Below are positions 51,596 to 62,747 of a DNA stretch of 64,000 nucleotides, piece by piece (the stretch's first letter is position 1; each line of letters begins with the position of its first letter). Below the pieces are notes generated by a model. That model was not told where the DNA came from, made no database searches, and was given only the letters and a program-made list of their open reading frames with translations. Origin of the DNA: Brachybacterium epidermidis (GTDB lineage: Bacteria; Actinomycetota; Actinomycetes; Actinomycetales; Dermabacteraceae); the NCBI RefSeq assembly GCF_015209585.1, contig NZ_JADEYR010000008.1, forward strand, positions 50,707-114,706. Reading direction: 5' to 3'. The translations under genes were made by a program, and so were the position numbers.

Positions 51596-52536
51596 GGCCG
51601 GTCGAATCCTTCCACGGCGGGCCCGGGGCGCAGTCCGTCGCGGTCGGCCGCCGCCGCGAGCAGGTCGCCGACGGGGCCATGCCCGGGCAGCTCGGCCTTG
51701 GGGCGGGCCGCGTGCCAGGGAGCGAGCACGAAGGCGCGCTCATGGGCGCGGGGATGCGGGAGGGTGAGCTCCGGGTCCTCCAGCCGCATCGGACCGTAGG
51801 TGATCACGTCGACGTCCAGCGTGCGCGGGCCCCAGTGCTCGCGCCGCTCGCGCCGGGCGTGGCGCTCGGCGGACTGCGCGGCGGCCAGCAGCTCGAAGGG
51901 CCCCAGAACGGTGTGCACGCCGATCGCGGAGTTGAGGTAGGCGCCCTGCTCGGGACCGCCCACGGGATCGGTCTCGAGCACCGGTCCGGTCCACGCGATC
52001 TCCAGGCCGTCGGTGGACTCGAGCACGGTGAGGGCGCGTTGGAGGTGCTGCGGGCGGTCCCCCAGGTTGGTGCCGAGGGCCAGCACGGCCTCGACGGGAG
52101 ACGCGTGGCGCGTGATCCTCACCCGGACGTCCTCGAAGGGGATCCCCACGGGGGCGGAGGGCTTGTGCACGGTGACCTGCACGCGCCGTAGCAACGGATG
52201 CGCCTGGAGCGCGCCGGAGGCGATGCGCTCGGCGAGGGTCTCGATCAGGTCGCGAGCGCCGGTGGTGATCTCCCTCTGCACGAGCTGGGCGATCTCGGCG
52301 TAGTTCACGGTGCGGGACAGGGCGTCGGTGCGGCCGGCGGGGCCGGTGGACAGGCCCAGGGCCACATCCACCACGAACTCCTGGCCGATCTGCTTCTCCT
52401 GCTCCAGCACCCCGTGGTGGCCCCAGCCGCGCAGACCGGTCAGCTCGATCACGTCGAGCTCGCCCGCGCCGCGGAGGCGAGCCTGCTCATCGCCCGGTCG
52501 TGCGGGCTCTGCGCCGGGTGCGTCCTGTCCGGTCAC
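51592..52536 (-). CDS. folBK: Bifunctional dihydroneopterin aldolase / HPPK (FolB-FolK fusion)
   Basis: The 314-residue protein joins two folate enzymes. Residues about 26-142 are dihydroneopterin aldolase (GLRGWGHHGVLEQEKQIGQE, VNYAEIAQLVQREI, LIETLAERIA). Residues about 148-300 are 6-hydroxymethyl-dihydropterin pyrophosphokinase (AVLALGTNLGDRPQHLQRAL, WGPRTLDVDVITYG, LPHPRAHERAFVLAPW). FolB-FolK fusions are common in actinobacteria. The first 25 residues are probably unstructured. Four-base overlaps link it to folP and to the DUF3180 gene. Confidence 0.94.
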   Translation of the reverse strand: MTGQDAPGAEPARPGDEQARLRGAGELDVIELTGLRGWGHHGVLEQEKQIGQEFVVDVALGLSTGPAGRTDALSRTVNYAEIAQLVQREITTGARDLIETLAERIASGALQAHPLLRRVQVTVHKPSAPVGIPFEDVRVRITRHASPVEAVLALGTNLGDRPQHLQRALTVLESTDGLEIAWTGPVLETDPVGGPEQGAYLNSAIGVHTVLGPFELLAAAQSAERHARRERREHWGPRTLDVDVITYGPMRLEDPELTLPHPRAHERAFVLAPWHAARPKAELPGHGPVGDLLAAAADRDGLRPGPAVEGFDRP

Positions 52537-53432
52537 CGTCGGCTCCTCGCGGCCCTGGCACGGCGCAGCCGGTCCCCCACCCGCACGGCGGCGAGGGAAC
52601 CGGGGACCTCGTGGACGCGCACCGCCCAGGCTCCGTGCTCGGCGCTGTAAGCACTGACGGCAGCGGTAGCGGCATCCCGGTCCACGTCCAGCGTCCCCAG
52701 GAAGCGCTTGCGGGAGGCTCCGACGAGGATCGGCAGCCCGTGCTCGGCGATCGCCTCCCAGTGGGCCAGCACCTCCCAGTTCTGCTCGCCCGTCTTGGAG
52801 AAGCCCAGCCCGGGGTCGACCACCAGGAAGCGGTCCTCCACCCCGGCCTCCCGCAGTGCGTGCAGACGCTCGGCGAGCTCGGCGGCGCTGTCGCGCGCCA
52901 CGTCCGCGTAGTTGGCCATGCCTGTCATCACGTCACTGTGCCCGCGCCAGTGCATGGCCACGAACACCGGCGGGGTGCCCAGGCGTGTGCGCAGCCGGGC
53001 GGCCTCCCGGCCCATCTCGGCATCGGCGAGTCCCGCGGAGACGTCGTTGATGATCAGTGCACCCGCCTCGACGCAGGCGGCGGCGACGGAGGCCCGCATG
53101 GTGTCCACGCTGACCACATGACCGTCCTCGGCGAGGGCGCGCACCACGGGCACCACGCGCCGCAGCTCTTCGTCCTCCTCGACACGGGGGGCACCGGGCC
53201 GGGTGGACTCACCGCCCACGTCGATGATCGCCGCACCCTGGGCGGCCAGCAGGCGTCCGTGCGCGACGGCCTCGGCGGTGCCGCTGTGCTCGCCGCCGTC
53301 GGAAAAGGAGGCCGGTGTGACGTTGAGGATGCCCATCACCAGGGTGCCCTGCCCGTCCAGCTGCGAGGGCAGACCGGCGGGCCGACGCCGCTGCGTCGGC
53401 GCACCTGCTGTGATCGGCTCAGCCCCGGTCAT
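52533..53432 (-). CDS. folP: Dihydropteroate synthase
   Basis: The 299-residue enzyme condenses the pterin pyrophosphate with p-aminobenzoate and is the sulfonamide target. It shows VMGILNVTPASFSDGGEH near residue 32, the loop IIDVGGESTRPGAPRVEEDE near residue 69, and FLVVDPGLGFSKTGEQNW near residue 207 with the pterin-binding Lys in GASRKRFLG near residue 238. It follows folE by four bases and overlaps folBK. Confidence 0.95.
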   Translation of the reverse strand: MTGAEPITAGAPTQRRRPAGLPSQLDGQGTLVMGILNVTPASFSDGGEHSGTAEAVAHGRLLAAQGAAIIDVGGESTRPGAPRVEEDEELRRVVPVVRALAEDGHVVSVDTMRASVAAACVEAGALIINDVSAGLADAEMGREAARLRTRLGTPPVFVAMHWRGHSDVMTGMANYADVARDSAAELAERLHALREAGVEDRFLVVDPGLGFSKTGEQNWEVLAHWEAIAEHGLPILVGASRKRFLGTLDVDRDAATAAVSAYSAEHGAWAVRVHEVPGSLAAVRVGDRLRRARAARSRR

Positions 53433-53436
53433 CGGC

Positions 53437-54003
53437 TCAGCCCCGGCTGATCAGGGTCATGGCCTCGGCGCGGGTGGTGGCGCTGTCGCGCAGCATCCCG
53501 CGCACGGCACTGGTGACGGTGCGGGCGCCATCGGCCCGCACCCCCCGCATGGACATGCACATGTGCTCGGCCTCGATCACCACGATCGCCCCGGCCGCGC
53601 TCAGCTGCTTCATCAGCGCATCGGCGATCTGGGTGGTGATGCGCTCCTGCACCTGGGGGCGCCGCGCGTACACGTGGACCAGGCGGGCCAGCTTGCTCAG
53701 ACCGGTCACCGTGCCGTTGCCGGGGATGTAGCCCACGTGGGCGACGCCGAAGAAGGGCAGCAGATGGTGCTCGCACATCGAGTGGAAGCGGATGTCCCGC
53801 ACCAGCACCAGTTCCTGGTGGTCGATGTCGAAGGTGGTCGACAGCGGCTGCTCGGCATCCTCCTCCAGGCCCTGGAACACCTCGGCGTACATTCGGGCCA
53901 CTCGCGCGGGCGTCTCGCGCAGACCGTCCCGATCCGGGTCCTCCCCCAGCCCGGCGAGGATCTCCCGCACGGCCGCGGCGATGCGCTGCTGGTCGATGGC
54001 CAT
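53437..54003 (-). CDS. folE: GTP cyclohydrolase I
   Basis: The 188-residue enzyme makes dihydroneopterin triphosphate from GTP, the first step of folate synthesis. The zinc and active-site region is [20 protein letters not shown] near residue 83, followed by [20 protein letters not shown]. The tail has [20 protein letters not shown]. Length is typical. It lies two bases after ftsH and four before folP. Confidence 0.96.
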   Translation of the reverse strand: MAIDQQRIAAAVREILAGLGEDPDRDGLRETPARVARMYAEVFQGLEEDAEQPLSTTFDIDHQELVLVRDIRFHSMCEHHLLPFFGVAHVGYIPGNGTVTGLSKLARLVHVYARRPQVQERITTQIADALMKQLSAAGAIVVIEAEHMCMSMRGVRADGARTVTSAVRGMLRDSATTRAEAMTLISRG

Positions 54004-54004
54004 C

Positions 54005-56092
54005 TCAGGCGCCCGTCGGTCCGTCTAACGGCCCCTGCACACCGGGGGCACCGGGGATGTCCGGACCGTCACCACCGGGGTGCGGCAGCTCGGGCGGACC
54101 GGGGGTCAGCGGCTCACCCGCATCAGAGGACTCCGCCCCGGTGGCCGTGGTGGTGGCGCCGGCCTTGGGGGCCTCCAGTGTGGGACGGTCCTCGCTGGAC
54201 TGCCACACCTCGCGCAGGGGCCGCTTCCTCACGTCGGCAAACACCTCGGCGAGCTCGCGCTCGCCCAGGGTCTCCTTCTCCAGCAGCTCCTCCACCAGGC
54301 GGTCCAGCACGTGGCGGTTCTCCACGATCACCGCGTGGGCCTCGTCCAGGGCGTTGTCCAGGAGCTTGCGCACCTCCTGGTCGACCAGGGTCGCGGTCTC
54401 GCCGCTGAAGCGGGGCGCCTGACCCTGCTGCATGCCGACGAAGACCTCGTCCTGATCGCCGGAGAGGGCGACCTGGCCGACGGCCTCGCTCATGCCCAGC
54501 TGCATCACCATGGTGCGGGCGATCTTGGTCGCGTTCTGCAGGTCGCTGGAGGGGCCGGTGGTGACGTCGTGGAAGATGCTCTCCTCCACGGCGTAGCCAC
54601 CCATGGCGTAGGCCAGGCGGTCCAGCAGCTCGTTGCGGGACTGGTAGTTGCGGTCCTGGGTGGGCACCACCATCGTGTAGCCGCCGGCACGGCCGCGCGG
54701 CAGGATCGTCACCTTGGTGACGGGGGCGGAGTTGTTCAGGGCCGCGGCCACCAGGGCGTGCCCGCCCTCGTGGTACGCGGTCATCTGCCGCTCCCGCTCG
54801 CTCATCACCTTGGAGTACCGCTGGGGCCCCATGGAGACGCGGTCGATGGCCTCGTCCAGGGCGCGGTTGTCGATGATCTGGTTGCCGGAGCGGGCCGTGA
54901 GCAGCGCGGCCTCGTTCAGCACGTTGGCCAGATCCGCACCGGACATGCCGATGGTGCGGCGGGCCACGGCCTCGAGGTCCACGTCGTGCGCGAGGGGCTT
55001 GCCCTTGGCGTGCACGCCGAGGATGTGCAGGCGGCCCTTGAGGTCCGGGGCCTCCACGGCGATCTGGCGGTCGAAGCGGCCCGGACGCAGCAGGGCCGGG
55101 TCCAGGATGTCCACGCGGTTGGTGGCGGCGATGAGGATCACGTTCTGGTTCTCGTCGAACCCGTCCATCTCCACCAGCATCTGGTTCAGGGTCTGCTCGC
55201 GCTCGTCGTGGCCACCGCCCATGCCGGCGCCGCGATGGCGGCCCACGGCGTCGATCTCGTCGATGAAGATGATCGCCGGCGCGTTCTCCTTGGCGGTGTT
55301 GAACAGGTCGCGCACGCGGCTGGCGCCCACACCCACGAACATCTCCACGAAGTCGGAGCCGGAGATGGAGTAGAACGGCACGTTGGCCTCACCGGCCACG
55401 GCGCGGGCCAGCAGGGTCTTGCCGGTGCCGGGCGGGCCGTACAGCAGCACGCCCTTGGGGATCTTGGCGCCGACGGCCTGGTACCGGCCCGGGTCCACCA
55501 GGAACTGCTTGATCTCGTCGAGCTCCTCGACGGCCTCCTCGGCCCCGGCCACGTCCGCGAAGGTGACCTTGGGGGCCTCCTTGTTGAACAGCTTGGCCTT
55601 GGACTTGCCGAACTGCATGGCACGGCCGCCGCCCTGCGCGTTCATGATCAGGAACCAGAACAGGCCGAAGAAGATCAGCAGTGGCAGGAAGGAGATCAGC
55701 AGGGTGGTCCCCCAGGAGCTGGAGGCGATCTCGTCGGTGTAGCCCTTGGCAGGCTCGGCATCCTCGACGGCCTGCACGATCGCCTCGCCACGTGCGGTGA
55801 CGTAGCTGAAGCGGACCTGCTTGCCCTTGTTGTCCTCGCCGTCGACGAAGTCCTCGGTGAGCACGAGGTCCACGCGCTGCTGGTTGCCGCCGATGATCTT
55901 GGCCTGCTCGACGGTGCCGCCCTCGAGCAGCTCGAGGCCCTGCTCGGTGTCGATCTGCTGGAAGCCGTCGCGGCCCAGCAGGGAGAACAGGGTCATGCCC
56001 AGCAGCAGCGCCAGGATGATCCACAGCGCGATGCCCGCGCCCGGCCGCCTCTTCTTGGCAGGCTTGGCGCTCTTGCCGGTGTTCTCTGCCAT
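54005..56092 (-). CDS. ftsH: ATP-dependent zinc metalloprotease FtsH
   Basis: The 695-residue membrane protease degrades misfolded and regulatory membrane proteins. Two spans flank a periplasm-side domain ([20 protein letters not shown] near residue 17 and [20 protein letters not shown] near residue 130). The AAA core has Walker [20 protein letters not shown] near residue 220, Walker [18 protein letters not shown] near 273, and the zinc-binding HEGGH near 443. A Pro/Gly/Asp-rich tail of about 60 residues ends the protein, as often in actinobacteria. It sits between hpt and folE, spaced by two bases at either end. Confidence 0.97.
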   Translation of the reverse strand: MAENTGKSAKPAKKRRPGAGIALWIILALLLGMTLFSLLGRDGFQQIDTEQGLELLEGGTVEQAKIIGGNQQRVDLVLTEDFVDGEDNKGKQVRFSYVTARGEAIVQAVEDAEPAKGYTDEIASSSWGTTLLISFLPLLIFFGLFWFLIMNAQGGGRAMQFGKSKAKLFNKEAPKVTFADVAGAEEAVEELDEIKQFLVDPGRYQAVGAKIPKGVLLYGPPGTGKTLLARAVAGEANVPFYSISGSDFVEMFVGVGASRVRDLFNTAKENAPAIIFIDEIDAVGRHRGAGMGGGHDEREQTLNQMLVEMDGFDENQNVILIAATNRVDILDPALLRPGRFDRQIAVEAPDLKGRLHILGVHAKGKPLAHDVDLEAVARRTIGMSGADLANVLNEAALLTARSGNQIIDNRALDEAIDRVSMGPQRYSKVMSERERQMTAYHEGGHALVAAALNNSAPVTKVTILPRGRAGGYTMVVPTQDRNYQSRNELLDRLAYAMGGYAVEESIFHDVTTGPSSDLQNATKIARTMVMQLGMSEAVGQVALSGDQDEVFVGMQQGQAPRFSGETATLVDQEVRKLLDNALDEAHAVIVENRHVLDRLVEELLEKETLGERELAEVFADVRKRPLREVWQSSEDRPTLEAPKAGATTTATGAESSDAGEPLTPGPPELPHPGGDGPDIPGAPGVQGPLDGPTGA

Positions 56093-56093
56093 C

Positions 56094-56648
56094 TCAGCCC
56101 TCGTAGACCGAGCGCTTGAGCACGCCCACGTACGGAAGGTTGCGGTAGGCCTCGGCGTAGTCCAGGCCGTAGCCGATCACGAACTCCGGCGGGATGTCGA
56201 AGCCGACGTAGCGCACGTCGATCTCCACGCGGGCGGCATCGGGCTTGCGCAGCAGGGTGCACACCTCGACGCTGCGCGGGCCGCGCGAGCGGAGGTTGGA
56301 CAGCAGCCACTTCAGGGTGAGGCCGGAGTCGATGATGTCCTCGACGATCAGCACGTCGCGTCCGGAGATGTCGGTGCCGAGGTCCTTGAGGATCCGCACC
56401 ACCCCGGAGGACTTGGTGCCGGAGCCGTAGGAGGACACGGCCATCCAGTCCATCTCGACCTTGAGGTCGATGCGGCGGGCGAGGTCGGCCATCACCATCA
56501 CCGCACCCTTGAGCACGCCCACCAGGATCGGGGGCTCCTCGGCGTAGTCCGCGGCGATCTGGGCACCGAGCTCGTCGAGCCGGTCGTGGATCTGCTGCTC
56601 GGTCAGCAGCACGTGATCGACGTCGGGATGGGGGTGCATGAGAGGCAC
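56094..56648 (-). CDS. hpt: Hypoxanthine phosphoribosyltransferase
   Basis: The 184-residue enzyme salvages hypoxanthine and guanine with PRPP. The PRPP-binding signature is [18 protein letters not shown] near residue 104, preceded by [20 protein letters not shown] near residue 42, and the end has [21 protein letters not shown] chose the GTG at 56648 because GGAGGAG lies six bases upstream; the frame is open further up and an ATG nine bases in lacks a good site. The tilS-hpt-ftsH order is widely conserved in bacteria. Confidence 0.95.
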   Translation of the reverse strand: MPLMHPHPDVDHVLLTEQQIHDRLDELGAQIAADYAEEPPILVGVLKGAVMVMADLARRIDLKVEMDWMAVSSYGSGTKSSGVVRILKDLGTDISGRDVLIVEDIIDSGLTLKWLLSNLRSRGPRSVEVCTLLRKPDAARVEIDVRYVGFDIPPEFVIGYGLDYAEAYRNLPYVGVLKRSVYEG

Positions 56649-56692
56649 GCGGGTCTCCTCCGTGGATTCGGGTGGGGTGCGTGCGCCGCGGC

Positions 56693-57775
56693 TCACGGAT
56701 CGTTGCGGCGCCACACCAGCAGGCCGTCGCGGCGAGCGACCTCGATCCTACCCGGTAGCGGTACGGAAGCCTGACCGTGCCATCTGACGGTCAGGGCGTC
56801 GATCGCGAGCACCTGCCGTCGCAGCAGGGACTTGCCCGACGGCGTGGCCGCGATCTGCTCGGCCAGGCGTGAGGCATCACGCAGCACGCGGGTGCGCAGC
56901 GGCTCGGGCGTCGCCGCCAGGGCGTGCACGTCCAGCAGCAGCAGGTCGTCCTCCTCACGGGTGGGTGCCGCATCGCGACGCAGGCCCTCCAGCAGCACCG
57001 CGGCCTCGGCATCGAGATGCTCCGAGTCCGGCCGCACCAGGTCGGCCGAGCGCGCCAGGTTCTCGTCGATCTGCTCGCCCAGCACCTCCCGCAGCAGCGG
57101 CATCAGGCGATGCCGGACCCGGGAGCGCAGGTACATGGGGTCGCTGTTCATGGGGTCCTGCCAGAAGTCCACGTCGAGCAGGCGGCAGATCTGTTCGGTG
57201 TCCGCCCGGCGCAGTGCGGTGGTCTCGTCGCGACCGCTGCCCAGGAACGGCCTCAGCAGCAGGCCGCGCCGACGGGGAATGCCTGCCAGCGCCCTGGGGC
57301 CGGCGCCGCGAGCCAGGGCCATCAGCACCTGCTCGGCCTGGTCGTCCAAAGTGTGCCCCAGCAGCAGGGCCAGGGAGCCCCGTTCCTCCGCGAGCCGTTC
57401 GAGAGCGTGGTGACGAGCGTCCCGAGCGGCGTTCTCCAGGCCACCGGGGGCGTGGTCCGGAACCTCGATGCGCAGCACATGGGCGGTGGCCCCCAGTCGC
57501 TCGACCTGGGCGCCGGCGCGCTCGGCGACCCGTGCGGAGGTCTCCTGCAGGCCGTGGTCGACGATCCCGGCCTCCGCCTCCAGGCCCATGCGGGAGGCCA
57601 CCCAGGCAGTGGTGGCCAGCAGCGCCAGGGAGTCCGCTCCCCCGCTGACGCCCACCAGCAGGCGGGGCGCGTGGCGGCCGGCGGCGGTGTCGTCGGCGAG
57701 CTCCTCGAGACGGGAGGTGAGGCTCACGCGCACGGCCGTGCGGGCACGGGCGATCACGGGCGCAGGGCCGGCCAT
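56693..57775 (-). CDS. tilS: tRNA(Ile)-lysidine synthase
   Basis: The 360-residue ATP-pyrophosphatase converts the wobble C34 of tRNA-Ile(CAU) to lysidine, essential for reading AUA. The PP-loop is [20 protein letters not shown] near residue 40, followed by [20 protein letters not shown] and [20 protein letters not shown] near residue 138. The C-terminal half has the TilS substrate-binding region. Its start shares one base with the dacB stop (TGATG), and hpt follows 44 bases downstream. Confidence 0.95.
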   Translation of the reverse strand: MAGPAPVIARARTAVRVSLTSRLEELADDTAAGRHAPRLLVGVSGGADSLALLATTAWVASRMGLEAEAGIVDHGLQETSARVAERAGAQVERLGATAHVLRIEVPDHAPGGLENAARDARHHALERLAEERGSLALLLGHTLDDQAEQVLMALARGAGPRALAGIPRRRGLLLRPFLGSGRDETTALRRADTEQICRLLDVDFWQDPMNSDPMYLRSRVRHRLMPLLREVLGEQIDENLARSADLVRPDSEHLDAEAAVLLEGLRRDAAPTREEDDLLLLDVHALAATPEPLRTRVLRDASRLAEQIAATPSGKSLLRRQVLAIDALTVRWHGQASVPLPGRIEVARRDGLLVWRRNDP

Positions 57776-59175
57776 CAGTCCTCCTGCACCAGTTCGGCGG
57801 CCACGGCATCGACGGCAGCCCTGGCCTCCAGGGCGCTGGACCCTTCGAACCCGTGCACCACGATCGAATAGCCCACCGTGCGGCCACCCGGCAGCACGGC
57901 CACCCCGGCCAGGGTCGCAGCCCCGCCGAGATAGCCCGTCTTGCCGCGCACGATGCCGCGGGCGTCCTGGGTGCCGGCCGCGTCGAAGCGGTCGGCCAGG
58001 GTCCCGGAGAGACCGGCGACGGGGACGTCGAACAGGATCTGCTCGAGACCGGCGACCTCCCCGGAGGCCACCTGGCCCATCACGGCCGCCAGCAGCGCCG
58101 GGGGCACGCGGTTGTCGCGGGACAGGCCGGAGCCGTCGAGGATCTGCAGGGCGTCCAGGTCCTGCTGGGGCAGGCCCAGCTCGACGCCCAGCTCGCGGAT
58201 CTCGGCCTCGACGGCGGCTGCCGCACCCTGGGGCGTGGTCTCCTCGCCCCGCTGGAGCGCCACCAGGTGCGCCAGGAGCTCGGCTGTGGTGTTGTCGGAG
58301 ATCAGCAGGGTGTGCCGCACGATGTCCACGATCGGCTCGGACTCCACCTGTACGGACGGAGCCCCTTCGGGTGCGGTGCCCGCACTCACCTCGCCCTGCA
58401 CCTCGAGCCCCGCCTCGGTGAGCATGCTCGCGAACAGGCGCGCCGCATCACCTGCGGGATCGGTGGACTTGGGGCCGTACTGGGTGCCGTCGAGCCAGCC
58501 GCGGTCCACCGCGATCGAGGCGGTGGGGGTCACCCACCCGCCGGCGGTGCCGTTGTCCCCCCAGGCCGAGTTGGCGCCTCCGGTGAGGAACCCGGTGTCC
58601 AGGGCCACGGTGACGGAGGTGGTGCCCTGCTCACGGGCCAGCTCGGCGGCGCCGTCGGCGAGTTCGCGCAGCTCGTCCTCGCTCAGGGTCATGTCCCCGC
58701 CGCCCTGCAGGGTGACGGTGCCGTCCTGCACAGCGGCGCGGGTGGTGAGCACCTCGGTCCCGGTGTACTGCCGCAGCACGGCGGCGGCGGTGAGCAGCTT
58801 GAGGGTGGAGGCGGGGACATGGACGGTGTGGGCGTCCCGGCCCGCCAGCTGCTCTCCCGTCCCGGCGTCCACCACGGCGTAGGAGAGGTTGCCGTCCACG
58901 ACGGGCAGTGCGGCGTGCGCGTCCATGCGGGCCTGCAGGTCCTGGGCCTGGGCATCGGGGACCTCCGGTGCCACGGGCGGGATGGGGGCGGCGGCGGTGA
59001 CGCGGTCGTAGTCCTCCCCCTGCGCGCGAGGGCCGGAGGCGGGGCCCTCCTCCTCGTCGGCCACGGTGAGCACCCCGGGGAAGGCATCGGTCACGTCACC
59101 GATCACGTAGAAGCTGACGGGCACGGCAGCGCACAGGGTGATGGCGGCGGCTCGCCACAGTCGCTCGGTGGGCAT
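57775..59175 (-). CDS. dacB: D-alanyl-D-alanine carboxypeptidase/endopeptidase (PBP4, S13 family)
   Basis: The 466-residue penicillin-binding protein trims peptidoglycan cross-bridges outside the cell. It has an N-terminal membrane anchor or signal ([20 protein letters not shown], residues 5-24) and the three S13 motifs: SxxK in [14 protein letters not shown] near residue 121, SDN in [14 protein letters not shown] near residue 291, and KTG in [17 protein letters not shown] near residue 415. The length is usual. It heads the minus-strand series that leads to tilS, hpt and ftsH and is divergent from ppa. Confidence 0.94.
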   Translation of the reverse strand: MPTERLWRAAAITLCAAVPVSFYVIGDVTDAFPGVLTVADEEEGPASGPRAQGEDYDRVTAAAPIPPVAPEVPDAQAQDLQARMDAHAALPVVDGNLSYAVVDAGTGEQLAGRDAHTVHVPASTLKLLTAAAVLRQYTGTEVLTTRAAVQDGTVTLQGGGDMTLSEDELRELADGAAELAREQGTTSVTVALDTGFLTGGANSAWGDNGTAGGWVTPTASIAVDRGWLDGTQYGPKSTDPAGDAARLFASMLTEAGLEVQGEVSAGTAPEGAPSVQVESEPIVDIVRHTLLISDNTTAELLAHLVALQRGEETTPQGAAAAVEAEIRELGVELGLPQQDLDALQILDGSGLSRDNRVPPALLAAVMGQVASGEVAGLEQILFDVPVAGLSGTLADRFDAAGTQDARGIVRGKTGYLGGAATLAGVAVLPGGRTVGYSIVVHGFEGSSALEARAAVDAVAAELVQED

Positions 59176-59243
59176 CCCCTCACGATAGAGTGTCCCGGTC
59201 AGCAGCAGTGCCCTCAGGGCTGGACCGCAACGGAGCAGGCGTC

Positions 59244-59756
59244 ATGGAATTCGACGTGACCATCGAGATCCCTCGAGGGAACCGCAACAAGTACGAGGTC
59301 GATCATCACAACGGCCGCATCCGCCTGGACCGGATGCTGTTCACCGCGACCCGGTACCCGGACGACTACGGCTTCATCGAGGGCACCCTCGGTGAGGACG
59401 GCGACCCGCTGGACTGCCTGGTGCTGCTGGAGGAGCCCACCTTTCCCGGCTGCCTGATCCGCTGCCGCGCCCTGGGCATGTTCCGCATGCGCGACGAGGC
59501 CGGCGGTGACGACAAGATCATCGCGGTGCCGGTGGGCGACCGCCGCCAGGTGCGCCGTCAGGAGCTGACCGACGTCTCGGAGTTCCACCGCCTGGAGATC
59601 CAGCACTTCTTCGAGGTGTACAAGGACCTCGAGCCCGGCAAGAGCGTGGAGGGCGCCCACTGGGAGGGCCGCTCCGACGCCGAGGCGGAGATCCGCCGCT
59701 CGTACCAGCGCGCCGCCGGCACCGAGCACGCCAACGAGTTCACCCAGGAGGTCTGA
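59244..59756 (+). CDS. ppa: Inorganic pyrophosphatase
   Basis: The 170-residue soluble family I enzyme hydrolyses pyrophosphate from biosynthesis. It begins [20 protein letters not shown] and has the metal-binding signature [19 protein letters not shown] near residue 51, plus the acidic [12 protein letters not shown] near residue 91. The ATG at 59244 is the family start; a longer frame to 59190 adds no similarity. It faces away from dacB across 68 bases and is followed by a perfect hairpin terminator. Confidence 0.96.
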   Translation: MEFDVTIEIPRGNRNKYEVDHHNGRIRLDRMLFTATRYPDDYGFIEGTLGEDGDPLDCLVLLEEPTFPGCLIRCRALGMFRMRDEAGGDDKIIAVPVGDRRQVRRQELTDVSEFHRLEIQHFFEVYKDLEPGKSVEGAHWEGRSDAEAEIRRSYQRAAGTEHANEFTQEV

Positions 59757-59811
59757 GCGGCATCCGCCGCACGGGTACATCGGCGGCGCACGGCGCCCCC
59801 TCACGCGCAGC

Positions 59812-59843
59812 GGAGCCCCCGAGCCGATCGGCTCGGGGGCTCC
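59812..59843. terminator. Bidirectional palindromic terminator
   Basis: GGAGCCCCCGAGCC pairs with GGCTCGGGGGCTCC around GATC, a 14-base perfect stem. It separates the convergent ppa and EcsC-like genes and can serve both. Confidence 0.9.
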
Positions 59844-59872
59844 TGCGCGTCCTGCCGCGGGGGCTCGGCGTG

Positions 59873-60607
59873 TCAGCTCTCCAGGGAGCGGCGATCCCCG
59901 GCCAGCTCGCCCTCAATGGTGGGGGCGTGGTGGAAGATCTCCTCGACCGCCTCGACCACGGAGCGTGCCACGGTGCGGGAGCCGACGCCGCCGATGACGG
60001 CACCCACCCCGAAGGGCAGCAGGCGTCCCAGCCAGAGACCACCGCTGCGGGCCATCACCCGGCGGCGCACGTACCGGGTGATCTGCTTGTTCACCAGGGC
60101 AGGCACGCGGCCGCTGCCGCCCAGGACGGCGTTCCACTGCAGGCCCTGCTTGCCCAGGGCCTTGGCGACGATCTCCGTCCCGTGCTCACCGCCCAGGACC
60201 GCGGTCATCACCAGCTGCCTGGTCCGCTTGTCGCGCATGTCGACGCCGTAGATCTCGGCGGCCGAGAGGGTCAGGAAGGCGCAGGCCTCGGCGAAGGAGA
60301 CTCCTTCACCGACGCTCACGCCCACCGCGACGGCGGTGCCGATGCCGGGCAGGGCGGCGACGCCGCCCACGCCTGCGCCGGTCACGGTGAGCAGGTTCGT
60401 GAAGCGATCGGAGACGTGCTCGAGCAGCTCCTCCCGCGTGGCGCCGGGGTGCTTGGCGCGCAGGCGGGACACGTAGCTGCGGGCCAGGGGGGTCTGCACC
60501 TTCAGGGCGGTGTCGATCAGCGACATCCAGCGCTCGTCGATCTGCTCGACGAACTCGCCGTCGGCGTGGCTGTCCTGCTGCTCCGGGTCAGGGGTGCTGG
60601 GGCTCAC
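59873..60607 (-). CDS. EcsC-like hydrophobic protein
   Basis: The 244-residue protein has a charged N-terminus and several glycine-rich hydrophobic stretches (LTVTGAGVGGVAALPGIGTA, GEGVSFAEACAFLTLSAAEI, LLPFGVGAVIGGVGSRTVAR), the pattern of EcsC-family proteins. The segment FAEACAFLTLSAAEIYGVDM is the best match I can point to. EcsC was named from an ABC-transporter operon in Bacillus, but the biochemical role of the family is unclear. It ends at a shared terminator with ppa and starts 39 bases upstream of the deformylase gene's 3' end. Confidence 0.6.
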   Translation of the reverse strand: MSPSTPDPEQQDSHADGEFVEQIDERWMSLIDTALKVQTPLARSYVSRLRAKHPGATREELLEHVSDRFTNLLTVTGAGVGGVAALPGIGTAVAVGVSVGEGVSFAEACAFLTLSAAEIYGVDMRDKRTRQLVMTAVLGGEHGTEIVAKALGKQGLQWNAVLGGSGRVPALVNKQITRYVRRRVMARSGGLWLGRLLPFGVGAVIGGVGSRTVARSVVEAVEEIFHHAPTIEGELAGDRRSLES

Positions 60608-60646
60608 CGGGGGCTCCTTACGAGTGGGTCGTGGACAGGGGTCAAG

Positions 60647-61381
60647 CTATCGCTTTTCCCCTGGCGTGCGCTCCACGAGCACCTGACCGGTCCCCAATCG
60701 GGTGATCTCCCCCTCGAGGCCCAGCCGACGCACCGCCTCGGGCATGTCCTCGTACAGAGCGGTGTACCCGGCCTGCACGAAGGAGCGCGGGACGCCGCGG
60801 TCGTGGCAGAGGATCCCGGCCAGGTGGTCGGTCTCGTGCTGCACGATGCGGGCGGGCCAGCCCACGAACTCCTCGTCGATCTCGCGCAGCTCGTCGTCGG
60901 CCAGCAGCTCGACGGCGCGCAGACGCACCCGGCGCGACCGCGCCACGATCGACTGCCAACCGTCGACCGACAGGCACCCCTCCCAGGCGTAGACGGCCTG
61001 CTCGCCGAGCAGCTCCACCTCGGGGTCCAGGAACGCGCGCAGGGCCACCGGGGTGCGCTCCAGCGGATCCTGCAGGTCGGCCCCCTGCTCGGGCACCCCC
61101 TGCTGCTGGTCCGACTGCTCCGCAGGGGCGAAGCGGTCCTCGATCACGTACAGGCGCAGCGGCAGGCCGATCTGGGGCGCCGCGAGCCCCACCCCGGGGG
61201 CCTCGCGCATGGTGACGGTCATGGCCTCGACCAGTTCGCGCAGCAGCGCGGCATCGAGGCGGCCGCGGGCTGCCAGGGGTCGTCTGCGCAGGGCGGGGTG
61301 ACCGGCCTGCACGATCGGCACGGGCCCCTGCGGGGCGGCACGGCGGTCGAGGATCTTCCGGGTGAGCTGTGCGATGTCCAC
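60647..61381 (-). CDS. def: Peptide deformylase
   Basis: The 244-residue metalloenzyme removes the formyl group from nascent proteins. All three deformylase motifs are present: GVGLAAPQIGLPLRLYVIED (residues about 64-83), WEGCLSVDG near residue 136 with the metal Cys, and IVQHETDHLAGIL near residue 185 with the HExxH metal site. A 20-residue insertion rich in Gln and Glu (AEQSDQQQGVPEQGADLQDP) follows motif 1. I chose the GTG at 61381 by length and N-terminal similarity; the frame runs on far upstream opposite the ABC gene and is not coding there. Confidence 0.93.
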   Translation of the reverse strand: MDIAQLTRKILDRRAAPQGPVPIVQAGHPALRRRPLAARGRLDAALLRELVEAMTVTMREAPGVGLAAPQIGLPLRLYVIEDRFAPAEQSDQQQGVPEQGADLQDPLERTPVALRAFLDPEVELLGEQAVYAWEGCLSVDGWQSIVARSRRVRLRAVELLADDELREIDEEFVGWPARIVQHETDHLAGILCHDRGVPRSFVQAGYTALYEDMPEAVRRLGLEGEITRLGTGQVLVERTPGEKR

Positions 61382-61570
61382 CGGGCCAGTATCCCCGGCT
61401 CGATCCCCGGCACGGCAGTCCCACCAGCCCTTCGGCACGGGACGAGCCCCCCGCCTGCTGTAGACTGTGCCGACCGGTGCAAGGGCGCACCTCCTCGCGA
61501 GAGCGCAGACCGGTGAGCAGCACTTCACAACGGACCGTCCGGCACGTACCTGCCGGTGAAGGGAAACACC

Positions 61571-62656
<1,086 letters not shown>

Positions 62657-62672
62657 CCTCACCTGATCGCTC

Positions 62673-62704
62673 GACGGGCGTCCGGCTTCGGCCGGGCGCC
62701 CGTC
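62673..62704 (+). terminator. Hairpin terminator after the ABC ATPase gene
   Basis: GACGGGCGTCCGGC folds onto GCCGGGCGCCCGTC around a TTCG tetraloop; the 14-pair stem has a single G-T pair. It starts 17 bases after the stop codon. Confidence 0.88.
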
Positions 62705-62747
62705 GTCATATGCGGGACCGCGCCGCGGAAGAGGGCAGAATGGGGGC

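Noticed and set aside
54080..56119. A 679-codon open frame on the plus strand opposite ftsH
   Set aside because: ftsH is unmistakable on the minus strand; the opposite reading is a His/Gly/Leu-rich shadow.
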